This document shows positions 60,540-64,000 of a DNA stretch of 64,000 nt, piece by piece (the first letter of the stretch is position 1; every line of letters begins with the position of its first letter). Made by a program: the position numbers and the translations under genes. The stretch lies in contig OX467092.1 of the NCBI GenBank assembly GCA_950106755.1, positions 6,882,001 through 6,946,000 on the forward strand, given 5' to 3'. This stretch comes from Climacium dendroides (Eukaryota > Streptophyta > Bryopsida > Hypnales > Climaciaceae). Below the pieces are notes generated by a model. The model had not been told where the DNA came from. It saw only the letters and a program-made list of their open reading frames with translations, and made no database searches.

Positions 60540-61212
60540 CTTATGCAATTGCACTCAAGCCTACAAAATTTCAACTTCAAAAATCAAATCTCCATTTTTG
60601 GTGAATTTTTAAAATTAATTTTCATGGTTTTACAAGATATTTTATTGCAAGCAATTGGTGGTGAATTTTTAAAGTTTGATTGTGGATATATGTAGGGAGC
60701 ATCCATACGCACATCTCACCCTAAGCAAGTTTCTCCAAAAAAGTTTTACAATTCCTTCTATAGAGTTTTAAGCATTATGATGACAATGTCCAAATGTTGT
60801 AAGAATAGATATTTCTTTGTTATAATTAGATTTTTCTATTTGCCACTCATGTAATAACTAATTTGGTACATTTGAGCATGATGGTACAATTACTTTGCCA
60901 AGATCTAATTCAAAATATAGAGATATCTATTTCACAAAGTTTGGTCATATGATGCTTTAATTGAACCCTTACTAGGAGTTCACATTTTTGTTACTTAATG
61001 GGATATTTTTTTATTATAAAAGATGTGCATATGGATGTTTCCTATATATTGATGCAAATGACTTAAATAAAATTCATCATCAATTATTTTCAATAAAATA
61101 AAATATAAATCCATAAAAATTGACTTCAAAAATTCACCCAAAGTGGAATTATACTTTTTTTAGTTGAAAATTGTAGGCTTGAATGGGATTGTGTGAGAAT
61201 TGAGTGTAAACA
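60540..61212. mobile_element. Long-palindrome foldback element (family E), second full copy
   Basis: The halves are diverged inverted copies meeting near 60,875. TATGTAGGGAGCATCCATAC (about 60,689) mirrors GTGCATATGGATGTTTCCTA (about 61,025), and CACTCAAGCCTAC mirrors GTAGGCTTGAATGGG. It shares blocks with 55,880-56,631 and 50,645-50,985. Confidence 0.68.
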
Positions 61213-63058
61213 ATTCAAGATGAAAAATTCCAAATCTCTTCCATTGAATTGGACCTGACTGTACATTGGAAGCCACAATTATCATCTACATTGAAGCATG
61301 GTTGATTTTGTAATCAGCCCATCATAGGAATTACGATGACATGAAGAAAAATTTCAAGCCTTGAAAGGACCCCAAAGAAAAGGTTTCTCAAGCTCTGAAC
61401 AAGTGCAGTGCTGGTCAGATTATTTAATAATACAAATAATATAAAAATTAAAAATTAAAAAAAACTTTTAAAAATTTTTAAAATAATATTTTTTTGAATA
61501 ATAAATAATAAAATAATCACAATCTAATGTGGCCAAAGTCGTACCACATCAAACTGTCAGAGTTTTGTAATTTCAAATTTAAAAAAATGTATATATATAT
61601 AATTTTTAAAAACTATTTAAGCCAGCATTCCCACTATTGGGGAACTGACAGCCCTCTTCAAGGCTCAAACTTCTTCTGATGCCTATACAAGAACAAACTG
61701 AACGTAATCTTCACAAAAAATTTCATGGTAATTTTGTTTTTTTAGGAATACATTTAAGAAAATATGAAATCCTTAAAACTATTTCTATAAAGACGGAAAT
61801 TTTTCCCCTCAGTACACCCATAGAACACCCATAGAACAGATATGCTGAATTGCTTAAGTGATTAGAAAGGAGTTAGCTATTATAATAGCACTGATTGGCA
61901 AAAATTCTGCAAAAAGTATCTGAGTAACACTATACATATCTCTTACAGCAGAATGGAACATCGAAATTTGACAGCACGGTCATACGGTCCATCGTCCGGG
62001 GATTCAAAGTACCTTTACTGCTGCCACATCTGTGGCATCTCTGTACTTCATTCTTACTGTAGCTCTAGTAATTGATTCAAGTACATTAAACTAGGCTAAA
62101 AGCAAGGCGAACTCACTCCTAGTTCTTACCCTAGTCCTTACCGGTAAGCTAGGTCTTTCCGCTTACAGCTGCCGAGTCACACAATGCATTAACATTTTAC
62201 CCAACATGTCATTTTTTATCAACAAAATATGGGCCCAAAACATATGAACATCGTAGAATATTTAAAACAAACGTTTGTCAAAAAGACACTGAACATAGGT
62301 GGATAGATTACGGGACTAGAGAGTCAATAGCATACACCTTTAGCGCAATCAGAGTAATAAAACGTGGCCACATATCAAAAGTAGAAAGTGGCCACAGACC
62401 AAAAGCAGTAACTTAAGTATGTAAGGTAATCAATTTGTGCCACCAATTCAATTCCACCTATTTCAAATTTGGAATAGGATAGCGTACCACCCACCGATGC
62501 AGACCAACTAGAAACTCCAGATCCACAATAATGTCGTAGCCACGACGTTGCTTACAAGGAAGAGGACCAACTTCTAGTTGGAATTTAAGGTTCACGACGG
62601 CAGGGCAGGTTCCTGCTGCAAAGTCAAGATGGTTTCCATATCCTGTTCCATAAGGTGTGCGTGACACAAACAACTAATAACACACGACATCAACTGTAAC
62701 AACCAATAAAGTGAAGTGTCAGTAAACATCAAACCAGCTGATTCAAAAGAATTCTAGGTGGAATACCAGAAACATTGGTGAACAGTCTGGCATCATTTCT
62801 GCCAGACTTCAGTTTGAAATGGAGTAAATCTAACTGTAGATTGCTATGCTTATTTCTTCCCAAATTCAAGAAACCAAGTGAGGGACCAAAGCAACAGACA
62901 CTTTCTATTACCAGAATGGTAGCTGCTACATCTATCCCAAGAGTCTTCTAAGGAATACTCTGGTTCTGAGGTTTGTAACTTAATGGAAGGAAACGAGAGA
63001 CCAGTAAAATGAATAACAAGAATGATACACCCAAGCGGTGCCCTTACTCAGCTGGAGC
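61213..63058. other. Intergenic DNA and probable 3' region of the F-box/kelch gene
   Basis: Bases 61,430-61,630 are simple AT-rich sequence with a short TA repeat near 61,590. From about 61,900 to 63,058 the composition is gene-like, which fits a long 3' untranslated region or an unrecognised exon. A minus-strand frame at 62,458-62,670 (GNHLDFAAGTC and onward) is open but has no family I recognise. Confidence 0.35.
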
Positions 63059-63542
63059 TCAGGCTTGCAGCACTTGGCAGTGCACAATGTGCGATTTCAG
63101 CCGGTTTCGGCCTGCAAGATTGGACCAGAGGTTGGTCACAAATGACTTGAATTGACCTTTTCCAGAGATGGTTTCCCATAGTTGTCCCTGCTTTTCAGGT
63201 ATATCCGCACTGGCTACATCGACCAGAGTAATACTCATGTTGTTTCGAATAATGCAAAGTTTCCCTCCTAAGGGCACCAAAGCAACAGCCTCCATGGCTC
63301 GTGAGCCTCCGAGATGGAGTCGGCTGTCAACAGATCGACTCCATGCATCACTGTCTCGATCATACATCCGTAACTTGCATCCGTCCCGACAATCCAAAGC
63401 ATATAAATTACCATGAAGCTCGACACATGGGTTTCGCCAACCTGCCACCATTCCATTCATGATAGGAGACCAGTGATTTGCTGCTGGCACATAGACCTCA
63501 CTCATCACCTGCCTCTGAGATCCTAGACCCTTGAGAAACCAC
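63059..63542 (-). CDS. F-box/kelch-repeat protein, C-terminal exon only (partial at right edge)
   Basis: The last exon runs from an AG acceptor just above 63,542 to the TGA at 63,059, about 160 residues. The rest of the gene, including the F-box, lies beyond the window, and 63,543-64,000 appears to be intron. The exon opens with WFLKGLGS and EVYVPAANHWSP, a kelch blade, and continues with further kelch-like units (ELHGNLYALDC, KLRMYDRDSDAW, PLGGKLCIIRNNMSI). It closes with NLWSNLAGRNRLKSHIVHCQ, a tail I recognise from the Arabidopsis At1g55270 (SAGL1) type. Such proteins select substrates for SCF ubiquitin ligases; the Arabidopsis member acts on wax and phenylpropanoid enzymes. The subtype is from memory, while the kelch F-box class is well supported. 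Confidence 0.82.
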
Positions 63543-64000
63543 CTGGAAATTCATGTACAACTCTGTCAGCTCTCAACACATTGAAGCTCAGCAGATCTTG
63601 TTCGAACACAGGGAGCGAAATTAAACCTCAGAATTCTTGATGTAGGTCTGAGGTCTAGCTAAATCTCAAACCTAGAATTTTGCAGCTCTAATAGAAACCT
63701 TCAGCTCAGATTCTCAACATATAAATGATGATGCACCATCGTATCTTAACCAATCACCCTAAGGAAACTAACCAAGAGTATACTAAAATATTGAAAATCA
63801 AATTCTAGTTCTCAAGTAGAAGGTAGAAGCACCACGCAATATTTCACTGCCGTGTCTAAAATTCACAGCAGGTGGTGCACAATCACAAAACCACCAACGT
63901 ACTAAAGCCTTTTAAACCAATTACACCCTACTGTCTTGAGAATCAGTGATACTTTTGTGTACAGTATCGTGACCTACTGAAATCAAATGAATATAGAAAC
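63543..64000 (-). other. Probable intron of the F-box/kelch gene
   Basis: It begins with the acceptor CAG just above 63,542 and shows no coding match up to the window edge. The upstream exon with the F-box would lie beyond 64,000. Confidence 0.5.

Noticed and set aside
1..64000. CRISPR arrays, bacterial operons, ribosomal RNA or organellar genes
   Set aside because: No regularly spaced repeats with unique spacers, no ribosome-binding sites or rRNA were seen. The introned plant genes show that this is nuclear DNA.

Overview
The window looks like nuclear DNA of a land plant. Its protein-coding genes are split by GT-AG introns, all five introned genes match plant families exon by exon, and they sit far apart in very AT-rich, repeat-filled DNA. 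Introns of roughly 80 to 1,200 bases and the type of Ty3/gypsy polymerase relic present would suit a non-seed plant such as a moss or another bryophyte or lycophyte. That narrower placement is inference; the sequence alone does not fix the species. Layout: 1-2,997 is repeat-rich DNA without a convincing gene. 2,998-5,138 (+) is a four-exon gene for a 2H phosphoesterase-like protein. 5,139-12,345 is intergenic with two transposon-like elements. 12,835-18,859 (+) is a twelve-exon gene for isoprenylcysteine methylesterase, with TTAA-flanked elements in one intron. 21,925-25,492 (-) is a seven-exon beta-carbonic anhydrase, tail to tail with the esterase gene and carrying a hAT-like MITE just after its stop codon. 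27,316-29,118 (-) is a five-exon TPR co-chaperone of the TTC1/AtTPR1 type. 29,850-42,500 is a gene desert with small DNA elements, a decayed Ty3/gypsy pol region (34,450-36,310, - strand) and a 1.7 kb inverted-repeat element. 42,509-43,962 (-) is a four-exon universal stress protein. 45,200-54,000 is a second desert of inverted-repeat elements. 54,050-54,595 (-) is an intronless gene for a small single-pass membrane protein of unknown function. 63,059-63,542 (-) is the last exon of an F-box/kelch gene that runs off the right edge. The genes form no operon or cluster. They are ordinary housekeeping or regulatory plant genes: CO2/bicarbonate interconversion, prenyl-protein demethylation, chaperone binding, nucleotide-binding stress response and ubiquitin-ligase substrate choice. 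The most unusual content is non-coding. At least nine complete elements (220 to about 940 bp) start TTAA-CCC(C/T)T and end A(A/G)GGG-TTAA or a slightly decayed version of it. They fall into several internally unrelated subfamilies that share the tip and the TTAA flanks, which is the hallmark of piggyBac-type insertion. Three further inverted-repeat families add to this, including one element with a perfect 56-base palindrome and a foldback family present in three copies. No transposase gene for any of them is visible in the window. All exon joins were made by hand from splice signals, reading-frame continuity and remembered family resemblance, and no database search was run.
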